This document shows, piece by piece, positions 6,437 through 14,879 of a stretch of DNA of 43,769 nucleotides. Below the pieces are notes generated by a model that had not been told where the DNA came from, did no database searches, and saw only the letters and a program-made list of their open reading frames with translations. A program made the translations under genes and the position numbers. The stretch is from Sphingomonas sp. (lineage in GTDB: Bacteria; Pseudomonadota; Alphaproteobacteria; Sphingomonadales; Sphingomonadaceae), in NCBI RefSeq assembly GCF_019746665.1, contig NZ_JAIERS010000011.1:1-43769 (forward strand), given 5' to 3'. Positions within the stretch are counted from its first letter, which is position 1, and every line of letters starts with the position of its first letter.

Positions 6437-9193
6437 TTGACCGACGAGACCCTGCTCGCCGACCCTTCAGACATTACCCCGATCTCGATCGTCGAAGAGA
6501 TGCGATCGAGCTACCTCAGCTACGCGATGAGCGTCATCGTCTCGCGCGCGCTGCCCGACGTGCGCGACGGGCTGAAGCCGGTCCATCGACGCATCCTGTG
6601 GTCGTGCCAGGAATCGGGCTATTTCTACAACAAGCCCTATCGCAAGTGCGCCCGCATCACCGGCGACACGATGGGTAAATACCATCCGCACGGCAACCAG
6701 GCGATCTATGACGCGCTCGCGCGGCTGGCGCAGGATTGGTCGATGCGGCTGCCGCTGATCGACGGCCAGGGCAATTTCGGCTCGATGGACCCCGATCCGC
6801 CGGCGGCCGAGCGCTATACCGAGGCGCGGCTGGCCAAGGTCGCCGGGTCGCTGCTCGCCGACATCGACAAGGACACGGTCGACTTCCAGCCCAACTATGA
6901 CGGTTCGGAGCGCGAGCCGAGCGTGCTGCCGGCGCGCTTCCCCAATCTGCTGGTCAACGGCGCGGGCGGGATCGCCGTCGGCATGGCGACCAACATTCCG
7001 CCGCACAATCTGGGCGAGGTGATCGACGCCTGCCTGCTGTGGATCGACCGGGCGCTGTCGGGCGCCGCCGCGCCCTCGACCGAGGAATTGCTCGAAATCG
7101 TCCCCGGTCCCGATTTCCCGACGGGCGCGATCATCCTCGGGCGTGCCGGTACCCGCGCCGCCTATGAGACCGGGCGCGGCTCGATCATCGTGCGCGCGCG
7201 CCACATCATCGAGGAGGGGCGCGGCGACAAGCGCGCGATCGTCCTCACCGAAATCCCCTATCAGCAGGGCAAGAACGCGCTCGTCGAGAAGATCGCCGAA
7301 GCGGTGAAGGACAAGCGGATCGAGGGTGTCTCAGACATTCGCGACGAGTCGAACCGCCAGGGCGTGCGCATCGTGATCGATCTGCGGCGCGATGCGACGC
7401 CAGACGTGGTGCTCAACCAACTCTGGCGCCACACCCCCGCGCAGCAGAGCTTCCCGGCGAACATGCTCGCGATCCGCGGCGGGCGGCCCGAACTGCTCAA
7501 CCTGCGCGACATCATCGACGCCTTCGTGAAGTTCCGCGAGGAAGTGATTACCCGCCGGGCGAAGTACGAACTCGCCAAGGCGCGCGAGCGGGCGCACATC
7601 CTGCTCGGGCTGGTGATCGCGGTCACCAATCTCGACGAAGTGGTGCGGATCATCCGTGGCTCGGCGAGCCCGGCGGAAGCGCGCGCCGCGCTGCTCGCGC
7701 GCGAATGGCCGATCGGCGAAATCCTGCCCTATATCCGCCTGGTCGAAGCGGTCGAGACCGAGATCGCGGGCGACAGCTATCGCCTATCCGACGAGCAGGT
7801 GCGTGCGATCCTCGATCTGCGCCTGCACCGCCTCACCGCGCTCGGGCGCGACGAGATTGGCGAGGAGCTGAAGGAGCTTGCCGCCTCGATCGCCGATCTG
7901 CTCGCGATCCTCGCCGATCGCGCGAAGCTCTATGCGGTGATGCGCGGCGAGCTGATCGAGGTGCGCGACCAGTTCGCCACCCCGCGCCGCACCCAGATCG
8001 CCGCCGCCGCCGAAGGCATCGACGACGAGGATCTGATCGAGCGCGAGGCGATGGTCGTGACGGTCACGCTCCAGGGCTATATCAAGCGCACCAGCCTCGA
8101 CGCGTTCCGCGCGCAGAAGCGCGGCGGCAAGGGCCGCGCCGGCATGGCGACCAAGGAAGAGGATGCGGTGACGAACCTCTTCGTCACCTCCACCCACACC
8201 CCCGTCCTGTTCTTCTCCACCCACGGCAAGGTCTACCGGCTGAAGGTGTGGCGCCTGCCCGAGGGCGGCCCGGCGACGCGCGGGCGGCCGATGGTGAACC
8301 TGCTGCCGCTCGCCGAAGGGGAAACGATCTCGACCGTCCTGCCGCTTCCCGAGGACGAGGCGGAGTGGGGCAAGCTCCATGTGATGTTCGCGACAGCGCT
8401 CGGCGCGGTGCGGCGCAATTCGATGGACGCCTTCACCAACATCCCGACCGGCGGCAAGATCGCGATGCGCTTCGAGGATGGCTCGGCGGACCGGCTGATC
8501 GGCGTCGCGCTGCTGGAGGCGCATGACGATGTGCTGCTCGCGACGCGCCAGGGCAAGGCGATCCGCTTCGCCGGCGACGAGGTGCGCGAGTTCCAGAGCC
8601 GTACCGCCACCGGCGTGCGCGGCATCACGCTGCGCGGCGATGACGAGGTGATCTCGCTCTCGATCCTCCACCGCGTCGGCACCAACCAGGAGGAGCGCGA
8701 GGAATATCTCCGCTTCGCTCCGTGGAAGGGCGAGCGCGAGGGCGAGCCGGCGCTGCCGGCGGAGCGCTTCACCGAACTCGCCCGGCGCGAGCAGTTCATC
8801 CTGACGGTGTGCGCCAATGGCTATGGCAAACTGTCGAGCGCCTATGAGTATCGCCGCACCGGGCGCGGCGGTCAGGGCATCGTCAATATCGACAATATTG
8901 CCCGCAACGGCGCGGTCGTCGCCAGCTTCCCGGCGGCGAAGGACGACCAGCTTATGCTCGCGACCGATCAGGCCAAGATGATCCGGATGCCGCTCGATTC
9001 GCTACGGGTGATCGGGCGCGGCTCGGCGGGCGTGCGGCTGTTCGATGTCGGCGCCGAGGAGCATGTCGTCTCCGCCGCGCTGATCGACGATGAGGACGAG
9101 GAAGCCGTGCCCGACGTGCCGGTCGCGACCGATCCCCAGGACGGGGCGATCATCGGCGACGATGCCGCCGCCGGGCCGGAGGATGGCCGGTGA
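6437..9193 (+). CDS. gyrA: DNA gyrase subunit A
   Basis: A 918-residue subunit of the type IIA topoisomerase that introduces negative supercoils together with GyrB. It shows [19 protein letters not shown], the breakage-reunion domain with catalytic Tyr127 in RYTEARL, and the GyrA box QKRGGKG at 560-566, which separates gyrase from topoisomerase IV. Beta-pinwheel repeats follow, ending in an acidic tail. Start: TTG at 6437 gives [15 protein letters not shown], matching the usual N-terminus. The ATG at 6326 would add 37 non-family residues. In the quinolone pocket the sequence is [10 protein letters not shown], so Gln replaces the Ser at E. coli position 83. The next gene overlaps its stop by 4 bp. 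Confidence 0.97.
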   Translation: MTDETLLADPSDITPISIVEEMRSSYLSYAMSVIVSRALPDVRDGLKPVHRRILWSCQESGYFYNKPYRKCARITGDTMGKYHPHGNQAIYDALARLAQDWSMRLPLIDGQGNFGSMDPDPPAAERYTEARLAKVAGSLLADIDKDTVDFQPNYDGSEREPSVLPARFPNLLVNGAGGIAVGMATNIPPHNLGEVIDACLLWIDRALSGAAAPSTEELLEIVPGPDFPTGAIILGRAGTRAAYETGRGSIIVRARHIIEEGRGDKRAIVLTEIPYQQGKNALVEKIAEAVKDKRIEGVSDIRDESNRQGVRIVIDLRRDATPDVVLNQLWRHTPAQQSFPANMLAIRGGRPELLNLRDIIDAFVKFREEVITRRAKYELAKARERAHILLGLVIAVTNLDEVVRIIRGSASPAEARAALLAREWPIGEILPYIRLVEAVETEIAGDSYRLSDEQVRAILDLRLHRLTALGRDEIGEELKELAASIADLLAILADRAKLYAVMRGELIEVRDQFATPRRTQIAAAAEGIDDEDLIEREAMVVTVTLQGYIKRTSLDAFRAQKRGGKGRAGMATKEEDAVTNLFVTSTHTPVLFFSTHGKVYRLKVWRLPEGGPATRGRPMVNLLPLAEGETISTVLPLPEDEAEWGKLHVMFATALGAVRRNSMDAFTNIPTGGKIAMRFEDGSADRLIGVALLEAHDDVLLATRQGKAIRFAGDEVREFQSRTATGVRGITLRGDDEVISLSILHRVGTNQEEREEYLRFAPWKGEREGEPALPAERFTELARREQFILTVCANGYGKLSSAYEYRRTGRGGQGIVNIDNIARNGAVVASFPAAKDDQLMLATDQAKMIRMPLDSLRVIGRGSAGVRLFDVGAEEHVVSAALIDDEDEEAVPDVPVATDPQDGAIIGDDAAAGPEDGR

Positions 9194-9525
9194 GCACCGC
9201 CTATAAGGTGCTGACCGGCGGCGAGTGGGCGCGCTTCGTCGCGGCGGGCGTGTTCGCGGGCGCGCCGATCGATCTGGCGGACGGCTATATCCACCTCTCG
9301 ACCGCCGAACAGCTGACCGAGACGGTGGACAAGCATTTCGCCGGACAGACCGGGCTATGGGTCGCGGCGATCGACCTCGATCTGCTCGGCGAGGCGGTGA
9401 AGTGGGAGCCTTCGCGCGGCGGGGCGCTGTTCCCGCATGTCTATGCCGCGCTGCCGATGGACGCGGTGCGCGCCGCGATGCCACTCGAGCGCGGCGAGGA
9501 TGGCGGGGTGGTGCTGCCCCGATAA
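9190..9525 (+). CDS. DUF952 family protein
   Basis: A 111-residue protein matching DUF952 in layout: YKVLTGGEWARF at the start, then DGYIHLSTAEQLTETVDKHF, the LWVAAIDLD strand, WEPSRGGALFPHVYAALP and a short tail. The family is a compact cytoplasmic fold of unproven function, sometimes described as glutathione-S-transferase-adjacent. The GTG start at 9190 overlaps the gyrA TGA (GTGA), so translation is probably coupled to gyrA. Nothing in it shows a link to gyrase itself. Confidence 0.85.
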   Translation: MSTAYKVLTGGEWARFVAAGVFAGAPIDLADGYIHLSTAEQLTETVDKHFAGQTGLWVAAIDLDLLGEAVKWEPSRGGALFPHVYAALPMDAVRAAMPLERGEDGGVVLPR

Positions 9526-9547
9526 CCCCGTCAATTCCTTACGTCTT

Positions 9548-9565
9548 CCCCGGCCTTTGCCGGGG
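9548..9565. terminator. REP-like hairpin between convergent genes
   Basis: CCCCGGC and GCCGGGG form a perfect 7-bp stem around CTTT, flanked by CTT and AAG. It lies in the 57-bp gap between the DUF952 stop and the stop of the convergent YhhN gene, so it could terminate both. It belongs to the CCCCGGC/GCCGGGG repeat family found at many sites in this window. Confidence 0.45.
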
Positions 9566-9582
9566 AGGAAGATGTGGGAACG

Positions 9583-10212
9583 TTACCGCGCTCGCCCCAA
9601 CGTCCGCACCGCGCCCCAGGCGATCATCGCCTGCCCGCCAAAATAGAGCGGCCACACCCCCCAATCGGGCACCACCGACCCCGCGAGCGGCCCCAGCCGC
9701 GCGAACAGCAGCAGGTCGCTCGCGACGAACGCCATCGCTCCCAGCCCTACCCAATAGCGCGGGAAAGCGCTCGCCCAGGCGCTCGCCGCCATGCCGCCGA
9801 GCGCGAGCGCGTAGAGCGCCACTTGCCAGGCGAGCGTCGAGTCCGGCACGAGCGCCCAGCCGGTAAAGGCGACCGCGCCGGGCAGCAGCCAAACCAACGC
9901 CCGCTGGCTCGGCGAAAGTGCCGCGCGGGGATGCCGCCGGTAGAACCAGATCGCGACCAGATGCCCGGCGAGGAACGCGATCGCCCCCGCGCCCAACCCC
10001 ACCGCCTCGATCAGCTCATCCCCCAGCGCCCCCAAAGCAAGCACCAGCGCGATCCCCCGCGCCCCGTTCAGCGCCGCCCACAAAGCGAGCAACCCCACCC
10101 CCGCGCCCTTCCACGCGGTGAGCGCCGCGCCCGGCGGCAGCAGATGGAAGCCCCAGAAATAGCTCGTGCCCGCGATCAACGCGGCGACGAAGATGACGTC
10201 CCGTCTCGCCAT
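9583..10212 (-). CDS. YhhN/TMEM86-family integral membrane protein (lysoplasmalogenase-like)
   Basis: A 209-residue polytopic protein with about seven or eight hydrophobic segments. Family-type polar motifs lie inside or near the membrane: LGALGDELIE, GHLVAIWFY, SDLLLFARL and YFGGQAMIAWG. Animal TMEM86B is a lysoplasmalogenase and bacterial YhhN proteins share the fold; bacterial activity is less well shown. The ATG at 10212 follows a GGGGGA run closely. The upstream extension to 10266 is Gly/Pro-rich and not family-like. It stands alone on the minus strand, divergent from the methyltransferase gene. Confidence 0.8.
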   Translation of the reverse strand: MARRDVIFVAALIAGTSYFWGFHLLPPGAALTAWKGAGVGLLALWAALNGARGIALVLALGALGDELIEAVGLGAGAIAFLAGHLVAIWFYRRHPRAALSPSQRALVWLLPGAVAFTGWALVPDSTLAWQVALYALALGGMAASAWASAFPRYWVGLGAMAFVASDLLLFARLGPLAGSVVPDWGVWPLYFGGQAMIAWGAVRTLGRAR

Positions 10213-10509
10213 GGTCCCCCTAACACCGCCCGGCCCCGGAGCCGAGCCATCGGCACGACCATCCACGACCAGCGAAATCCCTGCCTATCCGGATTGTACT
10301 TCCCCGGCGCAGGCCGAAACCCAGTATCTCGCCATACGCCAGGGCAGCGCAACATCTTCGGGAGGCGTACGACTGAACCCCGCCCGTCGCCGGGGAAGGC
10401 GCATCGCCCCCGCCGTGGTGCCCCATGCGCCCGCTTCCACCAACGGCGCGCTAGCTTATTGCCGCCTCCGCGCGATGGCGCCATGAAGGGCGCGGGAGGC
10501 GGGGCCAGG
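10213..10509. other. divergent spacer with degenerate REP-like hairpins
   Basis: It contains two degraded members of the intergenic hairpin family: CTTCCCCGGCGCAGGCC near 10300, followed by CCCAGTATC, and ACCCCGCCCGTCGCCGGGG near 10377. Apart from divergent promoters that must exist for the flanking genes, nothing else is evident. The GGGAGG at 10494-10499 is the likely Shine-Dalgarno of the methyltransferase. Confidence 0.45.
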
Positions 10510-12183
10510 ATGCGGAACGAACTCTATTATGGTGACAATCTCGACGTACTCCGCCGCAAGATCGGCACCGAGAGCGTCGACCTCTGCTATATCGATCCGC
10601 CGTTCAATTCGAAGCGCAACTATTTCCAGATCTACAATAATCAGGGCAGCGAGGATCGCGCGCAGGCGCAGGCGTTCGTCGATACCTGGAACTGGGGCGA
10701 CGAAGCCGCCGAGGGGCTGGACTATATCCTCGATATCGAGCGGCTGAACCCGCGCCCCGGCGAAACCCGCTGGACCGAGCAGACGGTGGAGCTGATCGGG
10801 GGGCTGGAAAAGGTGCTCGGGCGCGGCAGCCTGCTCGCCTATCTCGTCCACATGACGCTTCGGATCGTGGAAATCCACCGTGTGCTGAAGCCCACCGGCA
10901 GCTTCTACCTCCACTGCGACCCGACCGCCTCGCATTATCTGAAGCTGGTGCTGGATGCGGTGTTCTGTGGGCAGGGTGGATTGTTCCGTAACGAAATTAT
11001 CTGGAAGCGAACGACGGCTCATAGCGACGCTGGAGAGATGGGTAACGTGCACGATACGTTGCTATTTTACAGCAAAGGATTGGCAGCGACTTGGAACAAG
11101 CAGTTTCAGCCGTACGATGAGACCTACATTGATTCCCACTATCGGCGTAAGACGGACGATGGACGTCGTTATCGGCTGAGTGATACAACGGCTTATGGCC
11201 TTTCCGGTGGTGGTTACACTTACGAATGGCGCGGCGTAACTAAGCTTTGGCGTTACCCGATCGAGAAGATGCAGGAACATCATGATAATGGTCGACTGCG
11301 CTACACAAAAAACGGGACACCGGAGTACATTCGCTATCTTGACGAAATGCCGGGAATGCCTTTGCAGGACGTCTGGAATGACATCTTCCCAATCAACCCT
11401 CGCGCCCAAGAACGCCTCGGCTACCCCACCCAAAAGCCCGAAGCTTTGCTCGAACGCATCATCCGCGCTTCCTCGAACGAAGGCGACACCGTGCTCGATG
11501 CCTATTGCGGCTGCGGCACCACCGTCGCCGTCGCGCAGCGCTTGGGCCGCCGCTGGATCGGGATCGACATCACCTATCAGTCGATCTCGCTGATCCTGAA
11601 GCGCCTCCAGGATCGCTACCCCGATGACTGGCCCGCGATCGAGGCGGCCATCAAGCTCGATGGCGTACCGCGCGATCTGGAAAGCGCGATGGCGCTCGCC
11701 AACCGCCGCGATGACAAGACGCGGAAAGAGTTCGAGAAATGGGCCGTCCTCACTTTTTCGAACAATCAGGCACGGATCAACGAGAAGAAGGGCGCCGATG
11801 GCGGGATCGACGGCATCGCCTATTTCCTGATCGACAAGGAAACCAACGGCAAGGCGATCTTCCAGGTGAAATCGCGCCCCGGCACGCGCGGCGATCTGGC
11901 GACGCTCAATTCGGATCGGCTGCGGGAGAAGGCCGAGTTCGGCTTCCTGATCTGCACCGCGCTCCCCACCAAGCCGATGCGCGACGAAATCGCCGCCGCC
12001 GGCAAATATAAACACCCCCTGCTCGACCGCGAGGATGACCGGCTGCAGGTGATCACCGTCGCCGAGCTGTTCGACTATCCCAACAAACCCGCCCGCCGGC
12101 TCGACCTGCCGATGGCGCGCAAGGACGCCGTGAAAAGCGCGGCGGCCAAGGGGGACGAGGACAGGCAGATGGGGTTGTTGTGA
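10510..12183 (+). CDS. beta-class DNA methyltransferase fused to Mrr-like restriction endonuclease
   Basis: A 557-residue fusion. Residues 1-370 are an N4-cytosine/N6-adenine methyltransferase of beta order: catalytic motif IV DPPF (29-32) first, a central recognition region, then YPTQKPEALLERII and AdoMet motif I LDAYCGCGTT (329-338). Residues 400-525 look like an Mrr/PD-(D/E)xK nuclease, with GADGGIDGIAYF (428-439) and FQVKS (451-455) supplying the Asp and the Gln-x-Lys. It may be a self-contained restriction-modification enzyme. GC falls to about 50% (hand count 210/420) over residues 158-297, while the flanks counted are 62-65%. ATG 10510 has GGGAGG 10 nt upstream; ATG 10483 is an alternative. 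A coupled small gene follows. The recognition site is unknown. Confidence 0.88.
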   Translation: MRNELYYGDNLDVLRRKIGTESVDLCYIDPPFNSKRNYFQIYNNQGSEDRAQAQAFVDTWNWGDEAAEGLDYILDIERLNPRPGETRWTEQTVELIGGLEKVLGRGSLLAYLVHMTLRIVEIHRVLKPTGSFYLHCDPTASHYLKLVLDAVFCGQGGLFRNEIIWKRTTAHSDAGEMGNVHDTLLFYSKGLAATWNKQFQPYDETYIDSHYRRKTDDGRRYRLSDTTAYGLSGGGYTYEWRGVTKLWRYPIEKMQEHHDNGRLRYTKNGTPEYIRYLDEMPGMPLQDVWNDIFPINPRAQERLGYPTQKPEALLERIIRASSNEGDTVLDAYCGCGTTVAVAQRLGRRWIGIDITYQSISLILKRLQDRYPDDWPAIEAAIKLDGVPRDLESAMALANRRDDKTRKEFEKWAVLTFSNNQARINEKKGADGGIDGIAYFLIDKETNGKAIFQVKSRPGTRGDLATLNSDRLREKAEFGFLICTALPTKPMRDEIAAAGKYKHPLLDREDDRLQVITVAELFDYPNKPARRLDLPMARKDAVKSAAAKGDEDRQMGLL

Positions 12184-12518
12184 GGGGCGACGACGCGGCG
12201 TGGATTGGGCCAGACGGCCGGCCCTTCGTCGCGCTCCGGCTCGATCACGGTTCAGGGTGCGTCTGGCACCATGACGGTTCTTCGGACGACCCCGCCTCGC
12301 TGCCACTCGATCCGGCGCTGATCGCGCGCATCGAGCGCTGGACCGAAAGCTATTACGCTTGGGACCGCGACCATAATCCCAACGGTCCTGTACCCGAATG
12401 CCTCGCCACTTTCCCCTTCGAAGCGTTCGACCTTGAGGGCGAAGCAATCGCCGAGGCGTTACGCGCGGCGCTGCCTGGCTGGGCGGTGGTCCACCATCGC
12501 TGCCGGCGCCCTGCCTGA
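12180..12518 (+). CDS. unknown small protein coupled to the methyltransferase-nuclease
   Basis: A 112-residue acidic, Trp/His-rich protein that I do not recognise. Features seen: WIGPDGRPFVALRLDHG, CVWHHDGSSDDPASLPLD, then an amphipathic helix ALIARIERWTESYYAWDRDHN, and a second helix EAIAEALRAALPGWAVVHH. It has no signal peptide, membrane segment or helix-turn-helix. The GTG start at 12180 overlaps the upstream stop (GTGA), which implies translational coupling and so possibly a function tied to the fusion enzyme. It could equally be an unrelated cytoplasmic protein that shares the transcript. Confidence 0.6.
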   Translation: MRGDDAAWIGPDGRPFVALRLDHGSGCVWHHDGSSDDPASLPLDPALIARIERWTESYYAWDRDHNPNGPVPECLATFPFEAFDLEGEAIAEALRAALPGWAVVHHRCRRPA

Positions 12519-12839
12519 CCCGCGTCGAGGGGCGCGCGTCGCCAAGCCGTTGTTGCCTTCCCCGGCCAAGGCCGGGGTCTAGGCGCGGCACGCTGGAGAG
12601 GTGCGTGCGGCGCTTATCGACCCGGCGCCGCTGCACCCCGGCCTTCGCTGGGGACAGTCGGCGCCACAAATAGCGCGCCGGGTCTGGGCGCTGGGGAGTG
12701 GATGCTTGCGCCCCCACCCGGTACACGTCCGAAACACCCAGCATAAAACGCTGCCCCGCGCGTAACTGAGCCCAGCTCTGGTTGCAACGCGACCGGGAGC
12801 GACTTGCCTCCACCACCGCCCGGCGCCTAAGCGCGGCCC
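12519..12839. repeat. repeat-bearing spacer upstream of trmFO
   Basis: A 321-bp stretch without a gene. It holds two members of the REP-like family in opposite orientation: CTTCCCCGGCCAAGGCCGGG near 12556 and ACCCCGGCCTTCGCTGGGG near 12636, about 80 bp apart. The rest shows no open frame with a credible start. A promoter for trmFO is expected here but not identified. Confidence 0.5.
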
Positions 12840-14150
12840 ATGACCCACGACATCCACATCATCGGCGGCGGGCTCGCCGGATCGGAGGCGGCGTGGCAGC
12901 TTGCCCAGGCGGGGCTGAAGGTGAAGCTCTCCGAAATGCGCGGGGGCGGCGATACCACGCCCGCGCATCAGGGCGCCGACCTCGCCGAGCTGGTCTGCTC
13001 GAACAGCTTCCGCTCGGACGATGCCGATCGCAACGCGGTCGGGCTGCTCCATGCCGAAATGCGCGCGCTCGGCTCGCTGATCCTCGCGCAGGGCGATACC
13101 CACCGCGTCCCCGCCGGATCGGCGCTCGCGGTCGATCGCGACGGCTTCGCCCAAGGCGTGACCGAGGCATTGAGTCGCCACCCAAACATCCAGATCGTGC
13201 GCGAGCGGGTCGACACGCTACCGCAAGGGCCGGCGATCATCGCCACCGGCCCGCTCACCGCGCCCGGCCTGGCCGAGGCGATCGCGCGCGAGACCGGCGC
13301 CGAGGCGCTCGCCTTTTTCGATGCGATCGCCCCGATCGTCTATCGCGAGACGATCGACCTGGATCTCGCCTGGTTCCAGTCGCGCTGGGGGAAAGGCGAC
13401 GGCACCGATTACATCAACTGCCCGCTGACCAAGGAGCAATATCTCGCCTTCCACGCAGCCCTACTGGCGGGCGAGAAGAGCAGCTTCAAGCAGTGGGAGA
13501 ATGTCCCCTATTTCGAAGGCTGCATGCCGATCGAGGTGATGGCCGAGCGCGGCGTCGACACGTTGCGCTATGGCCCGATGAAGGGCGTGGGGCTCGATGA
13601 TCCGCGCACCGGGCGGTGGCCCTATGCGGTGGTGCAGCTGCGGCAGGACAATGCGAGCGGCACGCTGTGGAACATGGTCGGCTTCCAGACCAAGCTGAAG
13701 CACGCCGAGCAAGTGCGCATCTTCCGCACCATCCCCGGGCTGGAGCGCGCCGAATTTGCAAGGCTCGGCGGGCTGCACCGCAACACCTTCATCAAATCGC
13801 CCGAACTGCTCGACCGCACACTCCGGCTGAAGGCACGGCCGGGGCTGCGCTTCGCCGGGCAGATCACGGGGTGCGAGGGCTATGTGGAAAGCGCGGCGAT
13901 CGGCCTGCTCGCGGGGCGCTTCGCGGCGGCCGAGCTGCTGGGGCACGCGCTCGCCCCACCGCCGCGCGAGACGGCGCTGGGGGCGCTGCTCGCGCACATC
14001 ACCGGCGATGCCGAGGCCGATACGTACCAGCCGATGAACGTGAATTTCGGGCTGTTCCCGCCGATCACGGTCAAGAGCAAGAAGGCCGATCGCAAGCTGC
14101 TTTACACCGCAAGGGCGCGGGAGGCTTTGGCCGGCTGGCTGGCGGCTTAG
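12840..14150 (+). CDS. trmFO: tRNA (uracil-54-C5)-methyltransferase, folate- and FAD-dependent
   Basis: A 436-residue enzyme that makes m5U54 (ribothymidine) in the tRNA T-loop, using methylenetetrahydrofolate and FADH2. Residues 7-14 give the FAD dinucleotide motif [18 protein letters not shown] carries Cys53, and YFEGCMP carries Cys228, corresponding to the two catalytic cysteines known in the Bacillus enzyme. [20 protein letters not shown] and the C-terminal [14 protein letters not shown] and [10 protein letters not shown] blocks are also family signatures. The ATG at 12840 fits the family N-terminus; no strong Shine-Dalgarno is seen. It is a single gene with a perfect hairpin downstream. 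Confidence 0.97.
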   Translation: MTHDIHIIGGGLAGSEAAWQLAQAGLKVKLSEMRGGGDTTPAHQGADLAELVCSNSFRSDDADRNAVGLLHAEMRALGSLILAQGDTHRVPAGSALAVDRDGFAQGVTEALSRHPNIQIVRERVDTLPQGPAIIATGPLTAPGLAEAIARETGAEALAFFDAIAPIVYRETIDLDLAWFQSRWGKGDGTDYINCPLTKEQYLAFHAALLAGEKSSFKQWENVPYFEGCMPIEVMAERGVDTLRYGPMKGVGLDDPRTGRWPYAVVQLRQDNASGTLWNMVGFQTKLKHAEQVRIFRTIPGLERAEFARLGGLHRNTFIKSPELLDRTLRLKARPGLRFAGQITGCEGYVESAAIGLLAGRFAAAELLGHALAPPPRETALGALLAHITGDAEADTYQPMNVNFGLFPPITVKSKKADRKLLYTARAREALAGWLAA

Positions 14151-14215
14151 GGGTTTTGGGCCACGCGAGGCCGGGCCAATAGCCCTCTCCCCTCAACGCG
14201 AGGCGCGGCCAATAG

Positions 14216-14239
14216 CCCTCTCCCCTTCAGGGGAGAGGG
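14216..14239 (+). terminator. intrinsic-type terminator of trmFO
   Basis: CCCTCTCCCC and GGGGAGAGGG form a perfect 10-bp stem with a TTCA loop, followed by TTTGGG. It lies 65 bp after the trmFO stop. The short T tract is weak, so the stem and the position carry the call. Confidence 0.5.
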
Positions 14240-14293
14240 TTTGGGTGAGGGGTTTGCCGGGTGCGGCGGCACGTTTTTGGCCCCCTCTCCCAA

Positions 14294-14317
14294 CCCTCTC
14301 CTCTGAAGGGGAGAGGG
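14294..14317 (-). terminator. possible terminator of the EF-hand gene
   Basis: CCCTCTCC (14294-14301) pairs with GGAGAGGG (14310-14317) around an 8-nt loop. It lies about 30 bp beyond the stop of the minus-strand EF-hand gene and belongs to the same repeat family as the trmFO terminator. No T tract is evident. Confidence 0.35.
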
Positions 14318-14347
14318 CTATTCATGAATCCGTCTCCGCGTGCCCCC

Positions 14348-14812
14348 TCAACTCTCCTCATCACCTTTCGCGGCCGGCGGGCACGCGCATTTCGGGCGCT
14401 GGCGCCGCTTGGGCGCGGTGGTCGCGAACTCGGCGGCGGTCAGCGCGCCGTCGCGATTAGCGTCGGCGGCGTCGAATTTCTTCGCGGTCTTCACCACCCA
14501 TTCGTCGAAGCTGAGCACCCCGTCGCCATTGGTATCGAGCTTGGCGAACGCCTTGCGACGGGGGCTAAGCAGTTCGGCGCGCGTGATGCGGCCGTCCTCG
14601 TCCTTGTCATAGCGGCCGAAACGGCGCTGCTCGCGGGTGCGCTCGGGCGCCTCGGGCGCGGCGTCGGGGAGTGGCGCCTCCTCGCTCTGCGCGGCGGCGG
14701 GCGTCGCGGGCGTCAGCAGCGGCGCGGGCTTGCCGGCGCGGGTGGTGAACCACAAAGTGCCCGCCGCGACCATCAGCAACGCCGCCACCGCGCCGATCAG
14801 ATAGCGCCACAT
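14348..14812 (-). CDS. membrane-anchored EF-hand calcium-binding protein
   Basis: A 154-residue protein. Residues 4-24 are a single hydrophobic anchor (YLIGAVAALLMVAAGTLWF). A Pro/Ala-rich linker leads to three EF-hand-type loops: DKDEDGRITRAE, DTNGDGVLSFDE and DANRDGALTAAE, each with Asp at 1, 3 and 5 and Glu at 12. The tail is Lys/Cys-rich (RRQRPKCACPP). It should bind Ca2+ on the periplasmic side. The ATG at 14812 follows GGGAGGA at about 7 nt. It lies downstream of the squalene-synthase-like gene on the same strand, 67 bp away. Confidence 0.88.
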   Translation of the reverse strand: MWRYLIGAVAALLMVAAGTLWFTTRAGKPAPLLTPATPAAAQSEEAPLPDAAPEAPERTREQRRFGRYDKDEDGRITRAELLSPRRKAFAKLDTNGDGVLSFDEWVVKTAKKFDAADANRDGALTAAEFATTAPKRRQRPKCACPPAAKGDEES

Positions 14813-14879
14813 CGCCCCGTCCTCCCGTGCCTATGCGGTGTAAAGGCATAGCGCGGCGCACCGAGCCGCACCAGCGCGC

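Larger units (their letters stand above)
14175..14326. repeat. three copies of a CCCTCTCCCC repeat, two direct and one inverted
   Basis: Copies start at 14175 and 14208, both reading GCCAATAGCCCTCTCCCCT or nearly so, and an inverted copy ends around 14320 (GAGAGGGCTATTC). They fill the gap between trmFO and the convergent EF-hand gene. Related runs occur near 6212-6320. This is a different family from the CCCCGGC repeats. Confidence 0.6.

Noticed and set aside
9574..10509. A longer 869-residue frame running into the methyltransferase gene.
   Set aside because: The extra N-terminal 312 residues are Arg/Pro-rich, lie antisense to the YhhN-like gene and match no domain.
11062..12816. A 584-residue minus-strand frame opposite the methyltransferase-nuclease.
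   Set aside because: The plus strand carries unmistakable catalytic motifs; the reverse frame is Arg/Gly-rich without domain features.
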